Shown piece after piece: positions 1-6,441 of a stretch of 6,913 bases of DNA. Below the pieces are notes generated by a model. It did no database searches and was not told the DNA's origin. It was given only the letters and a program-made list of their open reading frames with translations. This stretch comes from Pseudomonadota bacterium (GTDB lineage Bacteria; Myxococcota_A; Polyangia; Polyangiales; Polyangiaceae): NCBI GenBank assembly GCA_023411445.1, contig JAEYOT010000393.1, forward strand, positions 1-6,913, in the 5' to 3' direction. Numbering within the stretch: position 1 is the stretch's first letter; each line of letters starts with the position of its first letter. A program made the position numbers and the translations under genes.

Positions 1-1
1 G

Positions 2-110
2 CTCGTCGCCGTCATCTTGGTGCTGAGCTCCGCGGACGACGCGCCGCTACTTCCACGGCCCGCTGCCCCCGCGCGACGCCGGCCGCCCGCTCACGGGGGA
101 GGAGCTGTAA
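2..110 (+). CDS. nuoJ: NuoJ, complex I membrane subunit, 3' end only, with an apparent frame change
   Basis: Only the last part of the gene upstream of nuoK is present. Bases 2-40 read as a hydrophobic segment (LVAVILVLSSADD), which fits the last membrane helix of NuoJ. From about base 42 the coding signal moves to the next frame, reading RRYFHGPLPPRD and then GRPLTGEEL to the TAA at 108-110. The 13 codons from 2 to 40 all end in G or C, and so do the 20 codons from 48 to 107 in the other frame. The frame used in the first part has 10 of 21 codons ending in A or T over that second stretch. NuoJ identity rests mainly on position directly before nuoK and on the hydrophobic end. The TAA overlaps the nuoK ATG by one base. 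A genuine frameshift, a one-base assembly error, or an in-frame NuoJ-NuoK fusion are all possible. Confidence 0.55.
95..104 (+). promoter_or_regulatory. Ribosome binding site of nuoK
   Basis: A purine-rich GGGGGAGGAG run contains a full GGAGG core at 98-102, seven bases before the ATG at 110. It decides the nuoK start against the in-frame upstream TTG at 17. It also lies inside the nuoJ tail, which fits coupled translation. Confidence 0.8.
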
Positions 111-427
111 TGAACATCTTGGGTAACGTGGTCGAGCACTACGTCCTGCTCTCTGCGGCCATCTTCACGCTCGGCAGCATCGGCTTTCTGGTGCGTCGTA
201 ACGTGTTGGTGCAGCTGATGAGCGTGGAGCTGATGCTCAACGCCGTGAACTTGGCGCTGGTCGCCTTCAACCGTCGCCACGTCGGCGACATGAACGGCCA
301 GGTCTTCTCCTTCTTCATCATCGCGGTGGCGGCGGCGGAAGTCGCCGTCGGCCTCGCGATCGTTCTGTCTTTCTACCGCTTGAAGCAGTCGGTGTTCAGC
401 GACGAGGCGGATCAGCTCCGTCACTGA
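110..427 (+). CDS. nuoK: NuoK, NADH-quinone oxidoreductase subunit K
   Basis: This 105-residue protein has the normal NuoK length and three membrane helices (about residues 10-28, 32-53 and 66-92). NuoK sits in the membrane arm of complex I beside NuoJ and NuoN and carries part of the central proton path. The two membrane glutamates known to matter in E. coli (Glu36 and Glu72) match Glu40 in SVELMLNAVNLALVAF and Glu77 in AVAAAEVAVGLAIV. The start is the ATG overlapping the nuoJ stop (TAATG), preceded by a strong Shine-Dalgarno. An open frame continues upstream to the window edge without a stop, so a longer product cannot be excluded from the ORF alone, but length, ribosome site and codon use all favour this start. 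The short charged C-terminus (SDEADQLRH) is unremarkable. nuoL follows after 11 bases. Confidence 0.96.
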   Translation: MNILGNVVEHYVLLSAAIFTLGSIGFLVRRNVLVQLMSVELMLNAVNLALVAFNRRHVGDMNGQVFSFFIIAVAAAEVAVGLAIVLSFYRLKQSVFSDEADQLRH

Positions 428-430
428 GGA
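426..430 (+). promoter_or_regulatory. Ribosome binding site of nuoL
   Basis: GAGGA overlaps the TGA stop of nuoK (425-427) and lies eight bases before the nuoL ATG at 439. Its position on the stop codon suggests re-initiation by ribosomes finishing nuoK. Confidence 0.7.
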
Positions 431-438
431 ACCCTTCC

Positions 439-3069
439 ATGCACGCTTTAGAAGAGCTCTTCCCCGCTTCTGATTTCACGCTGCTCGCGTTCATCGTGCT
501 TCTGCCGCTGCTAGGCGCGGCCGTGAACGGTTTGTTCGGCAAGCGCCTCGGGCGCGAGGCCGTCACCCTGATGGGCCTCGGGTCCGTCTTCGTCAGCTTC
601 CTGTTCGCCGTCGTCACCTTCTTCATGCTGCAGCACGCCGGCGATCACGGCGCAGGCGCCAAGCTGATTTGGCGCGGCTGGGAGTGGATGGACCTGTCGC
701 TGCCGCGCGGCATGGGCAGCACCACCCTGTGGGTGGCGCTCTCAGTCGACGCGCTGAGCGGGACGATGGCGCTCATCGTTACCGGCATCGGGTTTCTGAT
801 TCACCTGTACTCGTCCAAGTACATGGAGGACGACCCAGGTTTTTACCGCTTCTTCACCTACCTGAACCTGTTCATCTTCTCGATGCTGGTGCTCATCCTG
901 GGCGACAGCTTGCCGGTGCTGTTCGTCGGCTGGGAAGGCGTGGGTCTCTGCAGCTACTTGCTGATCGGCTTCTGGTTCGGTGAGGAGAAGAACGCGGCCG
1001 CCGGCAAGAAGGCCTTCATCACCAACCGCATCGGTGACTTCGGCCTCTTGGTGGCGATGGGCCTGCTGCTCTACTTCTGCGGAGCCCTCGATTGGGCCGG
1101 CATCGAGAACGGCCGGCAGAACCTGCTGACGCCGGTGCAGATCTGGCCGCTCGGTGACCACGTGCCGCTAGCCAGCGCGCTGCCGGAGTCGTGGGCGACG
1201 GCCATCAATACGCCGCGCTACGCGACGGCCGCCACCTTGGTCGGCTTGGCGCTATTCTTGGGCTGCGCAGGCAAGAGCGCGCAGCTGCCTCTCTACGTGT
1301 GGCTGCCGGACGCGATGGCGGGGCCCACGCCGGTCAGCGCTTTGATTCACGCGGCTACCATGGTCACGGCGGGCGTGTACCTGGTGTGCCGTACGGCCAG
1401 CGTGTTCGTGCTCAGCCCGGCCGCCATGTTCGTGGTGGCGATCACGGGCGGCATCACCGCCGTGCTGGCCGCGACCATCGCGTTCGCCCAGAACGACATC
1501 AAGAAGGTGCTGGCGTACTCCACGGTTAGCCAGCTCGGTTACATGTTCCTGGGCGTGGGCGTCGGCGCGTTCTCGGCCGGCTTCTTCCACGTGATGACGC
1601 ACGCCTTCTTCAAGGCCTGCATGTTCCTCGGCGCGGGCTCGGTCATCCACGCCATGCACGCGCGCATCCACGACACCGATGCGTCGCAGGACATGCGCAA
1701 CATGGGCGGCCTGCGCAAGTACATGCCGTACACGTTCGCGACCTTCGCGGTGTCGTGGGCGGCCATCATTGGCATCCCGGGCACGAGCGGCTTCTTCTCG
1801 AAGGACGAGATCCTGCTCAAGGCTTACACGTCGTACATCGCCACCCCCGCGGGCGTGGAGAATGCGTTCGAGTGGCCCGCGTGGGGCGGCACGGCGCTGT
1901 ACGCGCTCGGCTTCGCCGGCGCGATCATGACGGCGTTCTACATGACGCGGCTCTTCATCGGTACCTTCTTCGGTGAGTTCAAGGGCTGGACGATCGTCAA
2001 GAACTGGAAGGAGCCGGAGCACGCGCACGGCCACGACGATCACCACCACCACCACTCGGATGAGCCGCTCGAAGGGCCGAAGCCGCACGAGTCCCCCTGG
2101 CAGATGTGGCTGCCCCTGGCCGTGCTGGGTGCGCTGGCTCTGTTCGGCGGATTCCTCAACCCGCACGCGCTGGCCATCTTCGGCGGTCATTTCGCTCCGC
2201 TGGATCACTTCCTGGAGCCCGTGTTCGCCAAGGCTGCCAGCGGCGTGAAGGTGATCGAGGGCCACGAGACGCTGCTCGGCACCTTCCTCGGCTTGGCGCT
2301 GGTGGCGGTGGCGGTGGGCGCTGGCGGCGCCTACTACATCTACGCGCAGATGAAGGGCGAGCCGGCGCGGAGCTTCGTGGAGAAGTTCCCGGGCCTGCAC
2401 CGCCTGGTCTACGACAAGTGGCGCATCGACGAGCTCTACGAGGAGACCGTCATCGGCGCGGTCGATTCGCTCGCGGAGTTCGGCGCCTGGGCGGACAAGT
2501 GGATCGTCGACGGCATCCTGGCGAAGCTGTCCGCGTTCATCGTGCGCGGCAGCGGCAGCTTGCTGCGCCAGCTCCACACCGGCCGCATTCAGGCCTACGC
2601 CGCCGTGATGGTGGTCGGGCTCGGGCTGGTCGGCTGGTTCTTGATCGCGCCGCACGCCAACGCGCAGGTGCTCGCCAACCACGCCTCTGGCGCTTACAGC
2701 GTCACCGCCACGCGGGGCCTAGGCTACTCCTACCGCTGGGACGAAGACGGCGACGGCAAGTGGGACAGCGAGTCGTTCGGAGAGAAGGACAAGGTTTCCT
2801 TCGATCTCGACATCGACAAGTCACGCACGGTCGCGCTGCAGGTGAAGAACGCGTTCGGCCAGACCGCCGTCCGTACCTTCGAGCTCAAGCGGCCCAAGCC
2901 GGACCGCTCGGGCCTCCCCACGGTCATCGACGTCACGCAAGGCCCCGACGGCAGGCCGAGAGGCACGCCGCGGCAGCCAAACCAACCCGGTGGGAGCCCT
3001 AGGTCCCCCAACACGCCGGGCAACCGGCTGCCCGCCGGTCACCCCGTGAACCCCTCGCAAGGTCGTTGA
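439..3069 (+). CDS. nuoL: NuoL, NADH-quinone oxidoreductase subunit L, with C-terminal PKD-like extension
   Basis: NuoL is the distal antiporter-like proton pump of complex I. At 876 residues it is far longer than E. coli NuoL (613). The core carries the expected residues: Glu166 in VGWEGVGLCSYLLIGFW (E. coli Glu144), Asp200 (Asp178), Lys279 in GKSAQLPLYVWLPDAMAGP (Lys229), His304 (His254), Lys355/Lys356 in the NDIKKVLAYSTVSQLGYMF segment, and Lys455 in GFFSKDEIL (Lys399). A His-rich loop lies at 528-539. The long lateral helix typical of NuoL follows VYDKWRIDELYEE and ends near 718, and the last membrane helix spans about 719-737. E. coli NuoL ends at this point. Here about 139 residues follow: a beta-rich PKD-like segment (745-818) and a Pro-rich tail (819-876). 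An extra hydrophilic loop lies around 225-260. The last membrane helix should deliver the extension to the periplasm. Frame and codon bias run without a break from core into the PKD-like part. Confidence 0.95.
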   Translation: MHALEELFPASDFTLLAFIVLLPLLGAAVNGLFGKRLGREAVTLMGLGSVFVSFLFAVVTFFMLQHAGDHGAGAKLIWRGWEWMDLSLPRGMGSTTLWVALSVDALSGTMALIVTGIGFLIHLYSSKYMEDDPGFYRFFTYLNLFIFSMLVLILGDSLPVLFVGWEGVGLCSYLLIGFWFGEEKNAAAGKKAFITNRIGDFGLLVAMGLLLYFCGALDWAGIENGRQNLLTPVQIWPLGDHVPLASALPESWATAINTPRYATAATLVGLALFLGCAGKSAQLPLYVWLPDAMAGPTPVSALIHAATMVTAGVYLVCRTASVFVLSPAAMFVVAITGGITAVLAATIAFAQNDIKKVLAYSTVSQLGYMFLGVGVGAFSAGFFHVMTHAFFKACMFLGAGSVIHAMHARIHDTDASQDMRNMGGLRKYMPYTFATFAVSWAAIIGIPGTSGFFSKDEILLKAYTSYIATPAGVENAFEWPAWGGTALYALGFAGAIMTAFYMTRLFIGTFFGEFKGWTIVKNWKEPEHAHGHDDHHHHHSDEPLEGPKPHESPWQMWLPLAVLGALALFGGFLNPHALAIFGGHFAPLDHFLEPVFAKAASGVKVIEGHETLLGTFLGLALVAVAVGAGGAYYIYAQMKGEPARSFVEKFPGLHRLVYDKWRIDELYEETVIGAVDSLAEFGAWADKWIVDGILAKLSAFIVRGSGSLLRQLHTGRIQAYAAVMVVGLGLVGWFLIAPHANAQVLANHASGAYSVTATRGLGYSYRWDEDGDGKWDSESFGEKDKVSFDLDIDKSRTVALQVKNAFGQTAVRTFELKRPKPDRSGLPTVIDVTQGPDGRPRGTPRQPNQPGGSPRSPNTPGNRLPAGHPVNPSQGR
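2011..2100 (+). other. Histidine-rich loop in NuoL
   Basis: Residues 525-554 of NuoL form a hydrophilic loop after the membrane helix ending near 513. It contains HAHGHDD followed by five consecutive His (535-539) and then a PHESP motif before the next helix. His-rich versions of this loop occur in other bacterial NuoL proteins (recalled, not checked). Metal binding is possible but not shown. Confidence 0.7.
2671..2892 (+). other. PKD-like beta domain fused to the NuoL C-terminus
   Basis: Residues 745-818 of NuoL follow the last membrane helix. The pattern YSYRWDEDGDGKWD (around 763-776), then alternating strands VSFDLDI and TVALQVKNAFGQTAVRTFELK, resembles a PKD or Ig-like domain, where a Tyr-x-Trp-Asp strand with an acidic glycine loop is followed by a Val-rich strand ending in a Gly turn. 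The acidic loop Asp768, Asp770, Asp772, Gly773, Asp776 also resembles a calcium-binding EF-hand-like loop, although its second Glu is at position 11 and not 12. The fold is inferred from the pattern alone. Confidence 0.6.
3014..3037 (+). other. Possible RNA hairpin just before nuoM
   Basis: CGGGCA (3017-3022) and TGCCCG (3029-3034) are perfect complements around the six-base loop ACCGGC. Two further outer pairs form beyond one C-C mismatch. The hairpin lies in the nuoL tail, 36 bases before the nuoM start. No T run follows, so it is not an intrinsic terminator. In such GC-rich sequence it may be chance. Confidence 0.3.
3059..3062 (+). promoter_or_regulatory. Weak ribosome binding site of nuoM
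   Basis: AAGG lies 11 bases before the nuoM ATG at 3074. It is weaker and further away than the sites of nuoK, nuoL and nuoN. The start is supported mostly by its position four bases after the nuoL stop. Confidence 0.4.
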
Positions 3070-3073
3070 TTTC

Positions 3074-4897
3074 ATGCGTCCTCTGGAACGTGCAGTAGTC
3101 GAGTTTCTGCCCTACCTGCTGGCCTTCGCGGCAGGCGCCGTGATCCCGCGGCGTCAGGGCAAGGCGGAGCGTTTCGCGATCGGCGTGACGGCGGCCTTGT
3201 CCTTGCTGCTGGTTAAGTCGCTCTGGCCCGGGTCGACGCCGCAGGCGGACCCGGCGGCGGAGTCGAGCTACCTGCTCAGCGTGATCGTGTTCTTGCCCAT
3301 CTTCGGCGCGATCGCGCTGTTGTTCTTGCCGCGGCAAACGCCGGTGCTGCTCAAGCGCTTCACGTTCGCCGTACTGGGCATCGACGCGCTGGCCTCGCTC
3401 GCGCTCTTGTCGCAGCCGATGTCGCGCGGCTGGCATTTCCAGCAGATCGTGGAGTGGGTGCCATCGCTCGGCATCCGCTACCACGTCGCCATCGACGGCA
3501 TCAGCCTGTGGCTGGTCCTGCTCTGTACGTTCAGCACACCGCTCGCGCTGTACGTGTCGTTCAACTCGATCACCACTCGCATCAAGGACCTGTGCTTCGC
3601 GTTCTTGATGCTGCACGGCGCCATGCTCGGCGCCTTCGTATCGCTGGATCTGTTCCTGTTCTTCGTGTTCTGGGAGCTGATGCTGGTGCCGATGATCGTG
3701 ATGATCGGCGTTTGGGGCGGCGTCGAGAAGATCAAGGCCGCCTACAAGTTCTTTATCTACACCATGGTCGGCAGCATGCTGATGCTGGCGGCCATCATCT
3801 ACATGGTGTGGACGCACGATAAGATCGCCGGCTACCCGAGCTTCGACTACCTGGCGCTCTCGCGCTTGGTGTTGCCGCGCACGGCGGCGTGGCTGTGCTT
3901 CCTCGGCTTCTTGGCGGCTTTCGCCATCAAGGTGCCGATGTTCCCACTGCACACCTGGTTGCCGGACGCGCACGTGCAGGCGCCGACTGGCGGCTCCATC
4001 ATCCTGGCGGCGGTGCTGCTCAAGCTCGGCACTTACGGCTACATCCGCTTCTGCATGGGCATGCTGGGCGGCCCTGCCTTCGCCGCAGCCGCCAACCTCG
4101 CAGGCGTGGCCATCGGCGGCGGCATCATGTACGGCGCGCTCGTCGCCTGGAAGCAGGACGACGTGAAGCGCTTGGTCGCTTATTCGTCCGTAGCGCACAT
4201 GGGCTTCGTGATGCTCGGCTGCTTCGCGGGCACTCAGGCCGGCATGGAGGGCGCCATCCTGCAGATGCTCAATCACGGCATCTCCACCGGCGCGCTGTTC
4301 CTCTTGGTCGGCGTCATCTATGACCGCCGGCACACCCGCCTGGTGCGTGAGTTCGGCGGGTTGGCCAAGGTGATGCCGGTCTACGCGGCGCTGTTCGTCA
4401 TCGTCACGATGTCCAGCATCGGCGTGCCGGGCACCAACGGCTTCGTCGGCGAGTTCTTGATCATCATGGGCACGTTCGTGTCCGGTCCGCTCGGGGGTAA
4501 CGCGAAGCTGCAGGCGTCGATCGCCGCGGCGGGCGTGATCTTGGCGGCCGTTTACATGCTGTCCGTGGTGCAGAAGATGTTCTTCGGGCCGCTCACCAAC
4601 CCGAAGAACAAGCGGCTCAAGGACATGAACCCGCGTGAGATCATCGCGGTGGCCCCGCTGATCGCGCTGATCTTCGTCGTGGGCTGGTTCCCCAACCTGT
4701 TTACCAGCCGCATGACCGAAGGTGTGGAGGCCGTGCTCGACCGCTACGTCGCGCACCGCAGCGCCTGGGTGGACTCGCGCGAGGCGACGTTCGCCACGCT
4801 GGCCCCCCGCCGTGGTGGCCCGCTCGAGCGGGGCTACCCTGAAGATCCGAAGAACAAAGTCGAAGGCGCGCAAGCGCTGAAGGTGGAGGCACCGTGA
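3074..4897 (+). CDS. nuoM: NuoM, NADH-quinone oxidoreductase subunit M, extended at both ends
   Basis: NuoM is the middle antiporter-like subunit of the complex I membrane arm. Conserved residues are present: Glu201 in FFVFWELMLVPMIVMIGVWG (E. coli Glu144), Lys286 in FAIKVPMFPLHTWLPDAH (Lys234), Lys317 in LLKLGTYGYIRF (Lys265), and Glu460 in GTNGFVGEFLII (Glu407, the glutamate that replaces the lysine of NuoL and NuoN at this place). LNHGISTGALFLLVG is also typical. Length is 607 against 509 in E. coli. The surplus is an N-terminal segment of about 55-65 residues with two hydrophobic stretches (about 10-25 and 34-52) and a charged tail after residue 543. Codon bias in the N-terminal segment is coding-like, and an ATG sits four bases after the nuoL stop, so the long start is preferred. 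A shorter start near the usual first helix (about residue 65) would need a non-ATG codon. Confidence 0.95.
   Translation: MRPLERAVVEFLPYLLAFAAGAVIPRRQGKAERFAIGVTAALSLLLVKSLWPGSTPQADPAAESSYLLSVIVFLPIFGAIALLFLPRQTPVLLKRFTFAVLGIDALASLALLSQPMSRGWHFQQIVEWVPSLGIRYHVAIDGISLWLVLLCTFSTPLALYVSFNSITTRIKDLCFAFLMLHGAMLGAFVSLDLFLFFVFWELMLVPMIVMIGVWGGVEKIKAAYKFFIYTMVGSMLMLAAIIYMVWTHDKIAGYPSFDYLALSRLVLPRTAAWLCFLGFLAAFAIKVPMFPLHTWLPDAHVQAPTGGSIILAAVLLKLGTYGYIRFCMGMLGGPAFAAAANLAGVAIGGGIMYGALVAWKQDDVKRLVAYSSVAHMGFVMLGCFAGTQAGMEGAILQMLNHGISTGALFLLVGVIYDRRHTRLVREFGGLAKVMPVYAALFVIVTMSSIGVPGTNGFVGEFLIIMGTFVSGPLGGNAKLQASIAAAGVILAAVYMLSVVQKMFFGPLTNPKNKRLKDMNPREIIAVAPLIALIFVVGWFPNLFTSRMTEGVEAVLDRYVAHRSAWVDSREATFATLAPRRGGPLERGYPEDPKNKVEGAQALKVEAP
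4885..4889 (+). promoter_or_regulatory. Ribosome binding site of nuoN
   Basis: GGAGG lies four bases before the GTG at 4894, inside the last codons of nuoM. The spacing is a little short, but the core is complete and supports the GTG start. Confidence 0.65.
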
Positions 4898-6432
4898 GCG
4901 TCCTGCTTGCAATCTCGCCGCTCCTGGTCGTCTCCATCGGAGCGCTGCTGTTGATGTTGACCGAGGCGTTCGGCAAGCCGACCAGCCCCGAAGGCTTCGG
5001 TCCGAACGGGCTGATCGTGGACGCGGGTGCCGGTCGCGCCAGCGAGCTCGGCCTGGGCAGCGCGGTGGTGCTGTTCGCCGGTGCCATCGCCTCCCTGGCG
5101 GTGTGGATGGTCGGGCCAGAGAAGTTCGAGCAGCTGGACGTGCTGCTGCCGTACCTGGTGGTGGACCGCTTCACGCTCTTCTTCTGCTTCGTGCTCTGCT
5201 TGGGCGGCGGCCTGGCCTGCCTGCTGGCCGGCGGCTACTTGCCGGAGCACAAGCTGGAGCGCGGCGAGTTCTTCCCGCTGGTGCTGTTCTCGACCGTCGG
5301 CGCCATGGCGCTCGCGGCGTCGGGCGACTTGCTCAGCCTGTTCATCGCGCTCGAGACCATGTCGCTCGGCGTGTACTGCTTGATCGGTCTGCGCCGTACC
5401 AGCCCGCGCGCCACCGAGGCCGCGTTGAAGTACTTCCTGCTCGGCAGCTTCGCCGCCGCGCTGATGCTGTTCGGCGGCGCGCTGCTGTACGGCGCGACGG
5501 GTCACACGGACCTGAAGGGCATCGGCGAGGCGGTCGCCACGATCGGCTCGGCCGGCAGCACGGTGAGCCCTGCGCTGATCATCGTCGCGCTCGCGCTCAG
5601 CATCGCCGGGCTGGCCTTCAAGGTGAGCGCGGTGCCGTTCCACATGTGGACGCCGGACGCTTACGAAGGCGCCCCCACGCCGGCCACCAGCTACATGGCC
5701 GTGGCCGTGAAGAGCGCCGCCTTCGCGGTGCTGCTGCGCGTGCTCATCGTCGCCTTCGGTGACGACCGCTTGATGAGCTGGGGCTCGGGCTGGCCGCCCG
5801 TGTTGGCTCTGATGGCTATCGTCACGATGACGAGCGCCAACGTGATCGCCGGCCGGCAGGACTCGGTCAAGCGCATGCTGGCCTACTCGTCCATCGCCCA
5901 CGCCGGCTACGCGCTGGTGGGGGTCGTGGCGGCCATGCGCTCCGACAGCGGCGTCGCCAGCGTGCTCTTCTACATGCTCGGCTACACGGTCTCGACGGTC
6001 GGCGCGTTCGGCGCGCTCATCCTGTGCGGCCGCCAGGGAGCCGAGGCCGTCTCGTACGAAGATCTGGCTGGCATCGGTCGTCGTCACCCGGCGGCGGCGC
6101 TGGCGTTCTCGTTCTTCTTGCTGTCGCTGGCTGGCGTGCCGCCGAGCGCCGGCTTCTTCGGCAAGTTCTACGTGTTCAGCGCGGCGATCGACGCGGAGCT
6201 CTACGCGCTCACGGTGATTGGCCTGCTCAACAGCATCCTGGGCGCCTACTACTACCTGCGCGTGATGGTGTTCATGTACATGCGCGAGCCAGAGCCGGGC
6301 GCGCCGATCGCGACGCCGATGCGTTCGGGCATGGTGGCGGCGGCGCTGGTCATCTCCGCCGTGTTCGTGATTGGCATCGGTCTGTTTCCGGACACGCTGC
6401 TGACCATGGCGAGCGCGGCTGGGTTGCGCTGA
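4894..6432 (+). CDS. nuoN: NuoN, NADH-quinone oxidoreductase subunit N
   Basis: NuoN is the antiporter-like subunit nearest the NuoK/NuoJ junction. At 512 residues it is slightly longer than E. coli NuoN. Key residues are Glu154 in LFIALETMSLGVYCLIG (E. coli Glu133), Lys243 in GLAFKVSAVPFHMWTPDAYE (Lys217), Lys273 in VAVKSAAF (Lys247) and Lys424 in AGFFGKFYVFSAAI (Lys395). The segment QDSVKRMLAYSSIAHAGYAL matches the broken-helix region of the antiporter family. The GTG start overlaps the nuoM TGA as GTGA, a usual arrangement for coupled translation. A hydrophilic stretch of about 25 residues after the first helix (about 26-50, Gly/Pro-rich) is the main departure from a compact NuoN. The protein ends soon after its last helix with no extension. 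The next gene begins nine bases later. Confidence 0.96.
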   Translation: MSVLLAISPLLVVSIGALLLMLTEAFGKPTSPEGFGPNGLIVDAGAGRASELGLGSAVVLFAGAIASLAVWMVGPEKFEQLDVLLPYLVVDRFTLFFCFVLCLGGGLACLLAGGYLPEHKLERGEFFPLVLFSTVGAMALAASGDLLSLFIALETMSLGVYCLIGLRRTSPRATEAALKYFLLGSFAAALMLFGGALLYGATGHTDLKGIGEAVATIGSAGSTVSPALIIVALALSIAGLAFKVSAVPFHMWTPDAYEGAPTPATSYMAVAVKSAAFAVLLRVLIVAFGDDRLMSWGSGWPPVLALMAIVTMTSANVIAGRQDSVKRMLAYSSIAHAGYALVGVVAAMRSDSGVASVLFYMLGYTVSTVGAFGALILCGRQGAEAVSYEDLAGIGRRHPAAALAFSFFLLSLAGVPPSAGFFGKFYVFSAAIDAELYALTVIGLLNSILGAYYYLRVMVFMYMREPEPGAPIATPMRSGMVAAALVISAVFVIGIGLFPDTLLTMASAAGLR

Positions 6433-6441
6433 TTGCGTAAG

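Larger units (their letters stand above)
2893..3066 (+). other. Pro/Gly/Arg-rich low-complexity tail of NuoL
   Basis: The last 58 residues (819-876) contain 14 prolines, many spaced as xP repeats with Arg, Gly, Asn and Ser between them, and no hydrophobic segment. Codons here include AGG, AGA, CCA, CCT, CAA and GGT, which are scarce in the rest of the gene, so selection on codon use looks weaker. The tail is probably disordered and periplasmic. Confidence 0.7.

Noticed and set aside
17..427. Longer NuoK starting at the TTG at base 17
   Set aside because: The added residues are Pro/Arg/Ala-rich with poor third-position GC, NuoK is normally about 100-105 residues, and a strong ribosome site precedes the ATG at 110.
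1252..2682. Long minus-strand open frame (476 codons) inside nuoL
   Set aside because: It is the mirror of a GC-rich membrane protein gene. Its product is dominated by Arg, His, Glu, Gln and Ala with no recognisable domain.
2106..3002. Plus-strand open frame of 298 codons in another frame over the nuoL C-terminus, considered as a sign that the extension is a frame error
   Set aside because: The nuoL frame keeps high third-position GC and a domain-like pattern through the PKD-like part. The other frame gives Arg/Gly/Ala-rich sequence without a domain.
2999..4912. Minus-strand open frame of 637 codons opposite nuoM
   Set aside because: It covers nuoM end to end with biased composition and no family resemblance. 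It arises from the lack of A/T-rich stop codons in high-GC antisense sequence.
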